Positions 11,301-22,022 of a stretch of 64,000 bases of DNA are shown one piece after another. The notes under the pieces were generated by a model that did not search any database, was not told the origin of the DNA, and saw only the letters and a list, made by a program, of their open reading frames with translations. Numbering within the stretch: the first letter of the stretch is position 1; every line of letters starts with the position of its first letter. Source of the DNA: Panonychus citri (Eukaryota; Arthropoda; Arachnida; Trombidiformes; Tetranychidae). The stretch is from contig NW_026515438.1 in NCBI RefSeq assembly GCF_014898815.1, positions 310,001 through 374,000 on the forward strand, in the 5' to 3' direction. The translations under genes were made by a program, and so were the position numbers.

Positions 11301-14290
11301 GGGGGATGGATATTGAATTTCCTAGTGTTTGAGTTTGTTTTGTTTATGATCAAATAATACATGAGAAATGATTTTTTTTTGTTTCATTTTTTTTGTTTGT
11401 TTCAATTTTATGGTTGTTGATGTTTGTTTGTTATGAGTGTGAGAGAAATTGAGAGCAGATCTGTTGGAATAGATCTTTGTTGATAAAATTTTTTCTTCTG
11501 TTGTTTTACAGGAATTATGGTTAAAGGGATGCACGAGGAAAGAAATTGTTCGCATTACTTGATAATTTTTACTTGGTAAATTATCCTCATCCATAGTGGA
11601 ACAGATGAATATTCACTCGATTGTCCGATTGAAAGTACCTGTTGATTTTATGTTATCGGGAATAAAATAAACAAACGATATAAAATGTTCTTTAACCGGA
11701 TTTTCCTTCACTTTCTTTGGTATCATCTTTTTTCTCCGCTGATTTTTCACCGACTTCACCACCACCACCAGCTTCGCTTTTACCTTGAGATTCATCTACT
11801 TCACCACCAGATTTATCAGCTTTATCTCCTCCATCAGTTCCTTTTTCACCTTCAGCTTTTGCTTCGGCTTCTTTTTTCTCTTGTTCAGCTTTCTCCTTTT
11901 CAGCCTTTTCTTTCTCTGCCTTCTCTTTTTCGGCCTTTTCTTTCTCAGCTTTTTCTTTTTCTGCTTTTTCCTTTGCTTCGCGCTTCTTTCGCTCTTTCTC
12001 TTCTTTCTCTTCCTTCTTTTTCTTCTCTCTTTCTTCTTTCTCTTTACGTTTCTTTTCCTCCTACAAAAAAATAATAAACAAACAAAATCAATTAAAGGGC
12101 AAAAATCAGCATTAGGCAATTAAAATAGAACAAATTCACAATAACAGTTTAGAAGATACAATTCATGAAGTAGAAAATAGAATAACTAAAAAGATTAACC
12201 AAGTTCATTCACAAACGCATCATCAACAGTTATATAATCAGGTTAATAGAGCTCTCTCATCAATGCAGTCATGAATTATATTCTGGTTTAAGGTGACATC
12301 TAATTCATTATCTTATAACACCTCCACTACGCTATTTCCATACCACTCAATTACTTAATATCCCTCTATCTCACTTACTCCCAAGAATATCCACTTTCAG
12401 ATGCAGCCCTCACGAGTTGACTACTAAGAGTCTTCATCACTTGCCACTTGATACGCCTTCTTATTGTCCCGTAAAAACAGATCTCTTCCAGAAACAAACA
12501 CTAATAAGTTGTAAAAGAAGTGATTTTTTACCTTTTCTTTTTTGAGCTCTTCTTTCTTTTTCTTTTCTTCTTCGATAGCTTCGTCAGATTTCTTGGTGTC
12601 TTCTGATTCACCTTCCTTTTTCCCGATTCAACTTCAACCGCTTGACAAATTGTATCCCAATCCTTCCAGTATTGTTCCTTCATTCTCTCAACAAATTTGA
12701 ATAGATTAGAAGTATCATTCTTGATAAATTCATCGTAATTCTCGAATGGAACAAAAATGAATTGGGCAAGTATCGAGAAAACCTCAGCATCCAACTAGAG
12801 AAACAGAAAATCAATCACAAAAAAATGAGAAAAAGACAAAAATAAAAATAAAAAGTTAAATGTAAATGTAAATGAATAAGTGAAAGATAACATATGATTC
12901 ATATTTTCTCTTGTCAAATGACATTTACCTGACAGTTAATGACAGGTAAACTTGATTGTCAATTGGACACATGAGTAAAAAATACACTCAAAGAAAATCA
13001 ATTTAAGAAAATTTAAATTTAAATTTAAATACTAACCAATCGGGGTTTATCTCCAAAGAAATACTGCTTATCGCCTAATGCATTGCTTAGCATTTCCAAA
13101 TCTTTACGCCCAGTAGCATATACTTGTTCAGCATCATGACGACCAATGCCATGCCCAATAAGGTCTTTGATATTCTGTTAATAAAAAGAGTTATAAAAAA
13201 GAATAAAATAAGAGCAACAGAGGGAAAGAGAGTAAAGCAACAAAAATATAGGGATTATTAAATAGACTAGATAAGCCCGCCATAAAAAACTATTATAAAG
13301 GCGCTAAAAGGAAACAGAGAAACAGGATCAAAAAGGGTGTTTTATTGCTACGGAAATTGTTTCTAATTAAAGATAATTATTGTATCGGAATGAATCAGGA
13401 TAATAAAGTAAACAGATAAGCAGAACTGAAAATTGAAGGAGATATGCAAAAAAGGGTGGTGAAGTTAGTGCAAGCTCTATTGAAGATGAGGGTTGGGTGA
13501 GTGTGAGGAAAGATGAGAAATAAATAAATTGTAACTTACACTTTTGAATCCTATTTTGAACATAAAATTGAGAACTGATTGAGGTAGCTTAGAGTTAATT
13601 GTCTTCTTTATATCAGTTCCAGAAACTTTAAGAAACTCTTGTGGGTGTTTAAATCGCCAATGTTTAATAATCCAAGCGGTATGATTCTCAAGCATAGATT
13701 CTAAAGCATGGGCTATGACTTTTTGCTCGCCTGTCAAATCAGAATTTAAATCAATCTTAAATTCTTTCGATAATTCCTCAATTATAGCATCGGTCTCAGC
13801 AATTTCACGTCCATTCAATTCTACAAATGGCATATCTCCTTTACTTGATTTGTATCTCATTTTATGATCAACATTCTCATATGGAATATTTGCCATTCGT
13901 AAAAATGTCTCCAATTTAAGACAATGGGATGATGATGATGGTAATGATGCACATCTTTCAAATTGATACAAGTAGACTTTTCCTTCCTCAAAATCTACTT
14001 TGTGTACACTTGGTTTAGGTTTTCCACCAGTAACAGCATCTTTATTTGATTCTTCAGTAGTTGCCTCTGTTGTTTTCTTTGATTGTTCATCATCAGCACC
14101 AACAACAGTAGTTGAATTATTGGTATTATTGGTATCACCACCACCAACTTTATCCTCAATTTTGGAATCAGTTGTACCTTCAGTGGCAACGACAGCAGGA
14201 GCAGTTTCAACAACACTCGTCATATTATATCTTTGAATTAATAATCAAAAAGTCAAAGATTTAAATATATAAAGAAGAAAAAAAACAAAA
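11300..14290 (-). repeat. left arm of fax inverted duplication
   Basis: The sequence matches 15530-18100 in reverse complement. Coding exons are near identical; about 50 bp after the stop codon is also identical. Beyond that, homology continues in patches (for example AACAAAGATCT and ATGTATTATTTG) to about 11300. Introns 1 and 3 are strongly diverged. The outer limits are approximate because homology fades. Confidence 0.85.
11692..14223 (-). CDS. fax: failed axon connections (Fax)-like protein, copy 1, frameshifted in exon 3
   Basis: Exons on the minus strand: 14223-13540, 13174-13037, 12794-12532 and 12060-11692, all with GT-AG borders. Exon 1 encodes a Ser/Thr/Asn-rich leader, then a metaxin/GST-N-type thioredoxin fold (residues ~82-150, KVYLYQFERC, ENVDHKMR, PFVELNGREIAET). 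Exons 2-3 encode the GST-C-type helical part. In Drosophila, Fax acts in axon formation with Abl signalling; the fold is GST-like but enzyme activity is not established. Exon 3 is 263 nt against 264 in the plus copy, because one base is missing in GAATCGGGAAAAAGG (GAATCAGGCAAAAAGG in the other copy). Translation would leave the Lys/Glu frame and run in a Lys/Arg-rich frame to a stop at 11796-11798, giving about 449 residues instead of 484. This may be a real divergent or decaying copy or an assembly error. Intron 3 is 471 bp against 93 bp in copy 2. Confidence 0.85.
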
Positions 14291-15563
14291 ATGAAGAATA
14301 ACAATAGGATGAGGAGAGAGAGAAAAAAAAACTTAAATGTGAAAACAATTAAAACTCTCTAAAGTCACAGAAGATGAAAAAAAAAGTCGATCACAAAATG
14401 AAAAATCCACCAATAATAATCGTGGTAAAGGGATAAAAGGAAAAATCAGAATGACAAACACGGCGATGAAAAAAGCACAGAATAATGATGATGATGATGA
14501 AGAAAATTTAAAAATTGATCTGACTGATTCAGTGAGAGATGAAAAAAAAGAGAGTCAGAAGAGAGAGAGAGAGACAAGATGATGATGATAGAAAGATAAA
14601 AGAGGCGAGGAGACCAAGAGAGAAAAATAAAAAGACAGTAAAATAGAAAGAGGATGATAAGAGACAGAGAAACAGATACAAGAAGAAGATGATGATGATG
14701 ATGAGAGAAGAGGGTGAGAGAGAAACAAATGGCGTCAACTAAGGAGTGTCTCTTTGCTTTTATAAAAAGAGAAGAGAAAAAAACGTGTGTTCTCAGTGTC
14801 GCCATCTATTCTTATGAAGGAGAAGCGAATTTTCTTTCCCCCGGTTGATTCTTTTCTCTCTTTGGTTTATATGTTTTCTCTTTCAACCAGATTGGTGGAT
14901 GTTCGGGGGAAACCAAAGGGAAAGCGAATTGCGACTGCACGTGGACACAGAGAGATGGAGCTACTGGTTAGTCTCACGTTGCCTTTTCTTTTTTTCTTTT
15001 TCACATAAAAGGCTCAGAGTCGCCACTCCCTTAATATTATGCAAATATTTTATTCGCCACCATTTTACTCACCGTCTTCGTCACCGATCTCTTTTAATAA
15101 TTTACATTAATTCGAGTCTTTTTAAATTGTTCGTAATCAATTTAATCATCATCTTATTATTCGTATCATTATCATCTGTCTTATTACTTTCTTTTGATTC
15201 TCTGTCGCATTTCGCGATTTTCTTTCATTAATTGTGTGTCATTTTTGTCTCTCTCTCTTATTCTCTTCTATTCTTCTTAGTTTTTTTCTTTTCTTCTTCT
15301 TCTCTTTTTCTGATTGGTTCAAATTGAATATTCACCAGTTGAACACTTACACACATTTAAACGGACCATCTTTCACCATCTTCTTCTAACCATCCGAATA
15401 AACTGTCTTTTTGTTTTCCTTCCTGTGGTTTAAATTTGTTTTCTCTTGAGAATTTTTCTGGTGTCTCTTGTGGAATTCTCTTGTCTTCTTAGCCGTCAAC
15501 CCAAACAAAACTTGAAATACTCTTTGTTTTTCTTTATATTATTGTATTTAAATCTTTGATAAT
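14224..15563. promoter_or_regulatory. shared divergent promoter region of the fax pair
   Basis: 1.34 kb between the two start codons. The left part is purine-rich and the right part pyrimidine-rich, so both transcripts would have pyrimidine-rich 5' leaders. GC is higher in the middle (14780-15080). A 128-codon open frame at 14845-15231 is judged accidental. A candidate core promoter is listed separately. Confidence 0.65.
14729..14805. promoter_or_regulatory. candidate bidirectional core promoter: palindromic TATA with mirrored GCCAT motifs
   Basis: TTTTATAAAA at 14758-14767 is a perfect palindrome and reads as TATAAAA on both strands. On the plus side TCAGTG, an arthropod-type initiator, lies at 14793-14798, about 32 bp downstream, followed by GTCGCCAT (14798-14805). 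On the minus side GACGCCAT (plus-strand ATGGCGTC, 14729-14736) lies at a similar distance. GCCAT is the core of the YY1/Pho site, which often sits just after the start site. The spacing supports starts near 14795 (+) and about 14737 (-). Inferred from sequence only. Confidence 0.5.
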
Positions 15564-17729
15564 ATGACGAGTGTTGTTGAAACTGCTCCTGCTGTCGTTG
15601 CCACTGAAGGTACAACTGATTCCAAAATTGAGGATAAAGTTGGTGGTGGTGATACCAATAATACCAATAATTCAACTACTGTTGTTGGTGCTGATGATGA
15701 ACAATCAAAGAAAACAACAGAGGCAACTACTGAAGAATCAAATAAAGATGCTGTTACTGGTGGAAAACCTAAACCAAGTGTACACAAAGTAGATTTTGAG
15801 GAAGGAAAAGTCTACTTGTATCAATTTGAAAGATGTGCATCATTACCATCATCATCATCCCATTGTCTTAAATTGGAGACATTTTTACGAATGGCAAATA
15901 TTCCATATGAGAATGTTGATCATAAAATGAGATACAAATCAAGTAAAGGAGATATGCCATTTGTAGAATTGAATGGACGTGAAATTGCTGAGACCGATGC
16001 TATAATTGAGGAATTATCGAAAGAATTTAAGATTGATTTAAATTCTGATTTGACAGGCGAGCAAAAAGTCATAGCCCATGCTTTAGAATCTATGCTTGAG
16101 AATCACACCGCTTGGATTATTAAACATTGGCGATTTAAACACCCACAAGAGTTTCTTAAAGTTTCTGGAACTGATATAAAGAAGACAATTAACTCTAAGC
16201 TACCTCAATCAGTTCTCAATTTTATGTTCAAAATAGGATTCAAAAGTGTAAGTTACAATTTCTTTTCTTTTCCTGTCATTTTCTGTCTTTGGTTTGCTGC
16301 TCACTTTACCTGCCCATCCCCCTTTAGTGTAGCTTAAGCTCTGTCTCCACCACCCATTTTAGAGTTTGGGTATCATCTATAATTTTAATTCTTTTTTCTT
16401 TTTCAATGTTATCCCAAATGATGATTGCTCCTTTTTTTGACATCATTGTCATCCAGTTTAGTTAAATTATTGACATTTTATTAGAAAAATGTTCTTTTAG
16501 CGCCTTTATTTTTTATGGCGGGCTTATATTCTCTTTATTAATCTCTATAGATTTCCCTGTTTTTAACACATACTCTATTCTACTTTTTTGTATCTTTCTA
16601 TTAACTCATGTTTTCTATTGTTTTACTTACAGAATATCAAAGACCTTATTGGGCATGGCATTGGTCGTCATGATGCTGAACAAGTATATGCTACTGGGCG
16701 TAAAGATTTGGAAATGCTAAGCAATGCATTAGGCGATAAGCAGTATTTCTTTGGAGATAAACCCCGATTGGTTAGTATTTAAATTTAAATTTAAATTTTC
16801 TTAAATTGATTTTCTTTGAGTGTATTTTTTACTCATGTGTCCAATTGACAATCAAGTTTACCTGTCATTAACTGTCAGGTAAATGTCATTTGACAAGAGA
16901 AAATATGAATCATATGTTATCTTTCACTTATTCATTTATCATTAACTTTTTTTTCTTTCTGTCTTTTTCTCATTTTTTTGTGATTGATTTTCTGTTTCTC
17001 TAGTTGGATGCTGAGGTTTTCTCGATACTTGCCCAATTCATTTTTGTTCCATTCGAGAATTACGATGAATTTATCAAGAATGATACTTCTAATCTATTCA
17101 AATTTGTTGAGAGAATGAAGGAACAATACTGGAAGGATTGGGATACAATTTGTCAAGCGGTTGAAGTTGAATCAGGCAAAAAGGAAGGTGAATCAGAAGA
17201 CACCAAGAAATCTGACGAAGCTATCGAAGAAGAAAAGAAAAAGAAAGAAGAGCTCAAAAAAGAAAAGGTATAACTCATTATTCTTATCAATTCACATTGA
17301 CCAATTAATACTTATTTTTGCCCTTTTAATTGATTTTGTTTGTTTATTATTTTTTTGTAGGAGGAAAAGAAACGTAAAGAGAAAGAAGAAAGAGAGAAGA
17401 AAAAGAAGGAAGAGAAAGAAGAGAAAGAGCGAAAGAAGCGCGAAGCAAAGGAAAAAGCAGAAAAAGAAAAAGCTGAGAAAGAAAAGGCCGAAAAAGAGAA
17501 GGCAGAGAAAGAAAAGGCTGAAAAGGAGAAAGCTGAACAAGAGAAAAAAGAAGCCGAAGCAAAAGCTGAAGGTGAAAAAGGAACTGATGGAGGAGATAAA
17601 GCTGATAAATCTGGTGGTGAAGTAGATGAATCTCAAGGTAAAAGCGAAGCTGGTGGTGGTGGTGAAGTCGGTGAAAAATCAGCGGAGAAAAAAGATGATA
17701 CCAAAGAAAGTGAAGGAAAATCCGGTTAA
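15564..17729 (+). CDS. fax: failed axon connections (Fax)-like protein, copy 2, intact
   Basis: Exons 15564-16247, 16633-16770, 17004-17267 and 17361-17729 join in frame at phase 0 to give 484 residues. Residues 1-75 are a low-complexity Ser/Thr/Asn/Glu leader. About 82-150 is a GST-N/metaxin-like thioredoxin fold with C91, KLETFLRMANIPYENVDHKM and PFVELNGREIAETDA. About 165-330 is a GST-C-like helical domain (MLENHTAWIIKHWRFKHP, GIGRHDAEQV, FFGDKPRL, RMKEQYWKDWDTIC). About 345-420 is a charged helix built on repeated KAEKE units, and the end is Gly/Lys/Glu-rich. The family match is strong: the order VDHKM, PF(V/I)ELNG, MLENH, GIG, FFGD is that of Drosophila Fax, with an added long C-terminal tail. 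It is presumably a cytoplasmic or membrane-associated neuronal protein. The start is supported by its identity in both copies. Copy 2 is the intact member of the pair. Confidence 0.93.
16771..17003 (+). promoter_or_regulatory. fax intron 2, conserved between copies, with TGACAG palindrome
   Basis: The first ~165 bp of this 233-bp intron is essentially identical in the minus copy (12795-13036), unlike introns 1 and 3. It contains TTTACCTG, 11 nt, CAGGTAAA (an inverted repeat) within a cluster of TGTCA/TGACA words. TGACAG is the Meis/Homothorax core. This may be an intronic regulatory element or a structured RNA; inference. Confidence 0.4.
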
Positions 17730-18100
17730 AGAACATTTTATATCGTTTGTTTATTTTATTCCCGATAACATAAAAAGTAATTCGAAAAAGATTTCAACAG
17801 GTCAACAAATCTGAAATTTCAGGAATATCAATTTTACAGGTCTGACACCTTATTAAAGACAAGCAATTTTCTAAATGCAGCAACATTTCTCAAGCCTGAT
17901 GTTTCTCCTCATCAAAAATTTTCTTTTCATAAACAAAGATCTGATCACATTAGATCTGCTTTCATCTCAATTTGCAACTTCAAACAACAAAACCCCAATC
18001 GAAACAAATCATTTTCTCTCTTATGTATTATTTGCCCATTCACATAACACAAACACACACAAAACCATAATTTCAACATTAGGCATTACAATTTCTTTTC

Positions 18101-19406
18101 TATCCCTTTAAATTTTTTTTTCTTATTTTATATTTATTTTTAAAACTTAAATATTAAATTTTGACTTGTGATTAAGATTTGAAAATCTGTGTCATTTGTT
18201 TGTTTTTCAATTTCTTAAAAATCTCTGTTTAAATGTCAATTAAAAGGAAAAAAAAATTAATCCAAAATTCGTCTCACCTTTTTTTTCACATTTCGATTAA
18301 CCTAATCAACTTTAATCCAATTGAACAATTGAATAAACTGTAACCTTTTTTAATTCAAAAGTTTCCATCATATGGACCGTTAGATTTACTCTGTTAACTT
18401 TTGATTCGTTGTCTTGATTTACGCAAATGATTAACTGATGACGATGATCAACGTCCAATCGGTTTAATTGTCTTAAAGGTTAAATTTGATCCGAGAAAAG
18501 AAACTTGTTGATTAACCTTATCAATCTAATTGTTTCTCATTGAAGTGATTATTTCATCTAAATTATGAGCGATTAAGTCTCATGGTTACTTGAGAGAGAA
18601 TCACATCATGTCTCAAATGAACGAAATTCTTCACATCTTTTCGAAATTAGAATAAAAGTGAGAAAGATGATTTAAGAGAGAAAAAGATGAAGATGATGAT
18701 CTTTCCAGAGACAATGCGATCTGAAGCAAAACGAAGCAGAAAGAAAACTCGAAATGCCGATGAATTTAAAATGATGAAGATGAAGATGAGTTTACGAATT
18801 TTGTGAGATTGAAGAGAAGGAGAAAGAGAGAGAGAGAGAGAGACTAAAGATGAAGATGAGCCAGTTGACAAGGAAAGATGATGACGATGAAGATGAAGAT
18901 GGGAGAGTGATGAGGATAAGAGACAGAAGAAAATGTTTTCTTGGATTTGAAACTGCTTAGGTTTGTAATTGGAGAAGAAGATGAGGAAGAGAAGATGATT
19001 TTATATTTAGAACTTTCGAATATTTATCTCAATATATTTAACTGTTTCTTCACGTTGTTGATGATGAGGAAGAAGAAAAGATGAACAAGAAGATAAATCT
19101 GCGCATTTAGAAGATTATTTGTCCTAAAATTACATCGAACATCCATGAGAAGGAACCATTATTTTCGAAAAATTCGTAAACTCACTTTTCTTCCTCTCTC
19201 TCTCTCTCTCTCTCTCATTTTCTCTCCCTTTCACACTTATAATCCTAATTAAATATTCGAAAATGTAATTCTCTCGATTGTTTTATCTTCATCTTCTTCC
19301 TTTCTCTTCATCATCTCCATCATTACAAATCTACTAATTCTACTACTTAATCACTTTGAATTCGCTGACCGTTAAGTGACCTTAAAATCCGACGATTAAC
19401 AAGAAA
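18101..19406. other. intergenic and 5'-flanking region of the next gene
   Basis: GA- and ATG-rich purine tracts (18640-19000), then a (CT)n run at 19194-19216, then a pyrimidine-rich stretch leading into the ATG at 19407. A start site around 19200-19350 is likely. No other gene is seen. Confidence 0.5.
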
Positions 19407-22022
19407 ATGGATTTAAATTCGGGTGAAGATGAACCACTAACTCCAACAACTTGTGAGTATTTAATTTGATTATTTTTCTTTTTGATTAACTAATCAATCA
19501 ACTGCACCTTCTTGAAATCTTCATCATTAGCTGATTAATTAAACGTTAATTGTTAATCTTGTTGTATTTTCATATTATTATCAAAAGGAAAATCAACTTA
19601 TTTACTAATCAACACTAATTTAGAATCAAATTAATTCTCATTTCTTTTCAACTAATTAACCATTAATCTTGAATAGTAATTTTTGCAAAACCAAATTAAA
19701 TGTAAATCTATCTAATCAATTAAACGATTAGTGTGAATTTTGATTCAGTTCCAGTGATGATGGTGAGCAAATATTTTCTAATTGTTAGTAAATTGTACAA
19801 CAATCAACAGGTTAGTTAAATTGAGAATCAAGTTAATTATTCATTGGAAATGAATTAATTGTAATCAATTTGATTTAATCAACAACAGCAAAAGTAAAAA
19901 AAAATTAATATCAAGTGAAAGTGATTCAAATCAATGATTTAATAAATTAATCAACCTGTTGATCAGTGTGACTATACAATAGTTAATCAATTGTTTACAA
20001 GCAATTTGGAAAAGTAAACAAGTAAATTAAAATATAAATTTCGTAATTAGTTAACCAGCAATTTGTTGATTGGTGTAAAACCAGGAAACCAGAATGCAAA
20101 TTAACCCAAAAACTGAACCCAAACCCAAAAGAAACCAGAGTTTCAACTGTTTGATATTTACCAAAATCTAATTGACAAAAAGTTGATTGTGTTACTCAAA
20201 TTGATTTACCGTAAATGATTAAACGATTAATCTGTTAATTGTTGTATTAATTAGATAAGAAACGATATTCATCTTCCTGGTTCTATGGTCAACAGGATAA
20301 CAGTTTTCCAACGATCGAAGAGCAAGTTGAATTGTGTCGGAAAATCGCCTCACAATTAGTTAATGATGAGAATAAGGAATCAAAAGGAGCTTCAATGTTT
20401 TACAAGAGGGTTAAACGAGCACCTAAATGGGTTCACCAATCAACTCGAATCACAACAATTAACAGTGGATCAACTAATACATTGAACAATATTGGCGATG
20501 ATAAATCAACGGGAGCAATTGGATTGAGTGGTGATCAAGGATGTAGATCGGAAGATGAAAGAGAACAAATTGAAAAGATGAGACAAAGATTTCGAGATGA
20601 ATCTCGGCGACCATTGAAATTAATTCTTGACCCTCGAGAATTAAAATCAGTTGAAAGACTACGAAAAAGTGGAACTTCATTTTCTGAGCATAACGTAATC
20701 TCACCTGATGTTTGCCATAATTTGGTAAAAGATTTAAACTCACCTGAGATTAACAAAGGAGCTCAAATATTTTTAAAGCGAAAGGAGAAAAGTACTCAAT
20801 GGGTTGTGGAGGAAAATCAGGCGACCAGGGAGATCAGGGAGATAAAGGAGAGACAAGAGAAACAATTGGAAACCCTAACCACCGGCTCAGAATTATCCAG
20901 TCGACCCGAATCTCGATTATCCAATTACAATAGCAATCAACTGCCATCATTTATCAACAATCAACAACAACAACAAGCTAAATTGTTGGAGCAACAGCAA
21001 CAACAACGTGTACGTTTAGTTAAATCACCTTGGGAAGCAGCATTAACAACAGGTAATGTCGACAATGCTTTTGTCACTGTAACACCGTCGAGAGTTGTGA
21101 AAACGGTTAAAGAGGTTGCTGCTGTTAAGAAACAATCATCTCTCGATAATCAACCATCATCATCATCTTTAATTGCTGATGATTTAATGGCTACAACATC
21201 AACAACAACCACAACTTCAACAATTAACAAAGTGACCACCAATTCCAGTGGAGATAATAATCAAAAAGTTAATTACAATAAAGATTTGTACTTGGCCCGA
21301 GCTCCAAGAGGTTGGAACACCAATGGTAAGTTAATTTGATCATTACAATTAACTTATTGTTTCGTTAATAATACAACAGAGCAAAGAAACAACAACAACA
21401 ACAACAATTGATTACATTTTAATTGTTTCATCATTTGATCAGCAATTAATTATCTACCGTTAGAAATTCAATTGTTTGTGACTGTTGTTGTTGTTGTTTG
21501 TGTTGTTAATTTGTTAATCGAATCAGTTAATTGTTATTTATACTGATAGAGAAAATTTAATTATAATTATTTGATTAACTTGAATTTGTAATTTGATTTG
21601 ATTTTCATGATAACATTTTTCTTGTGAATTAAGTTTTTCATGTTGATGATTAACTTAATTAATTGTAATCACTTGTTGCTGATTGTGTTCAATTTAACAG
21701 TAATCATCAAAAGTTTAAGGAAGGACAAGTTTGTAATAGTTTTAATTGTATGATTATGATGATAACAGAATCATTTAATTGCTATTGAAGGAAATTAATG
21801 TAACCAGAAATTAACAGAGAAAAGTTAAATTGTTGAGACTGTTAATGTTTTCCATTGTAAACAATTTACTTCAAGTTAGATTGTAAATCCCTTCACCATG
21901 CAGAGAAAGTGAATCAACGACCAGCCTATCATCATGATGATGATTCAGTATCAGAATTGAGGATTGAACCATCATCAGAATCAGGATGCTGGATTGTTTC
22001 CAGTAAAAAGATTTCAAGTTGA
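19407..22022 (+). CDS. probable muscle or cytoskeletal protein with two GA-x-x-F-x-K-R motifs, isoform A
   Basis: Exons 19407-19452, 20255-21325 and 21904-22022 join in frame (both junctions phase 1) to give 411 residues. The start has a good context (ACAAGAAAATGG). Near the N-terminus is SWFYGQQDNSFPTIEEQVEL. Two similar motifs follow: KGASMFYKRVKRAPKWV (residues 59-75) and KGAQIFLKRKEKSTQWVVE (183-201). Such GA-x-x-F-x-K-R-x(n)-W motifs occur in synaptopodin/myopodin-like actin-associated proteins and in an arthropod family around Drosophila CG1674. The family assignment is from memory and moderate. Between the motifs is a charged, helix-prone region (REQIEKMRQRF). After them come Gln-rich and Ser/Thr-rich stretches and YLARAPRGWNTN at the end of exon 2. 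Exon 3 adds a short acidic tail and stops at 22020-22022. An alternative last exon lies at 24707-25119. Confidence 0.75.

Larger units (their letters stand above)
15530..18100 (+). repeat. right arm of fax inverted duplication
   Basis: Reverse-complement partner of 11300-14290. The copies share near-identical exons and most of intron 2 but poorly alignable introns 1 and 3. Homology is patchy in the 3' flank to about 18100 and in the 5' flank (TTTAAATCTTTGA just before both ATGs). Confidence 0.85.

Noticed and set aside
11322..11594. 90-codon frame downstream of fax copy 1 (minus strand)
   Set aside because: It lies in the diverged 3' flank shared with copy 2, where the frame is not kept.
14446..14805. 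119-codon frame on the minus strand
   Set aside because: It translates CT/ATG repeats (runs of Ser, Leu, His) in the fax promoter region.
14845..15231. 128-codon open frame between the fax copies (plus strand)
   Set aside because: No ATG in a good context, T-rich content, and it overlaps the expected 5' leader of the plus fax gene; no domain is visible.
17161..17625. Lys/Arg-rich 154-codon frame over fax exons 3-4 (plus copy)
   Set aside because: It is a second frame of the KE-rich coding repeat and crosses intron 3. It matters only for the frameshifted minus copy.
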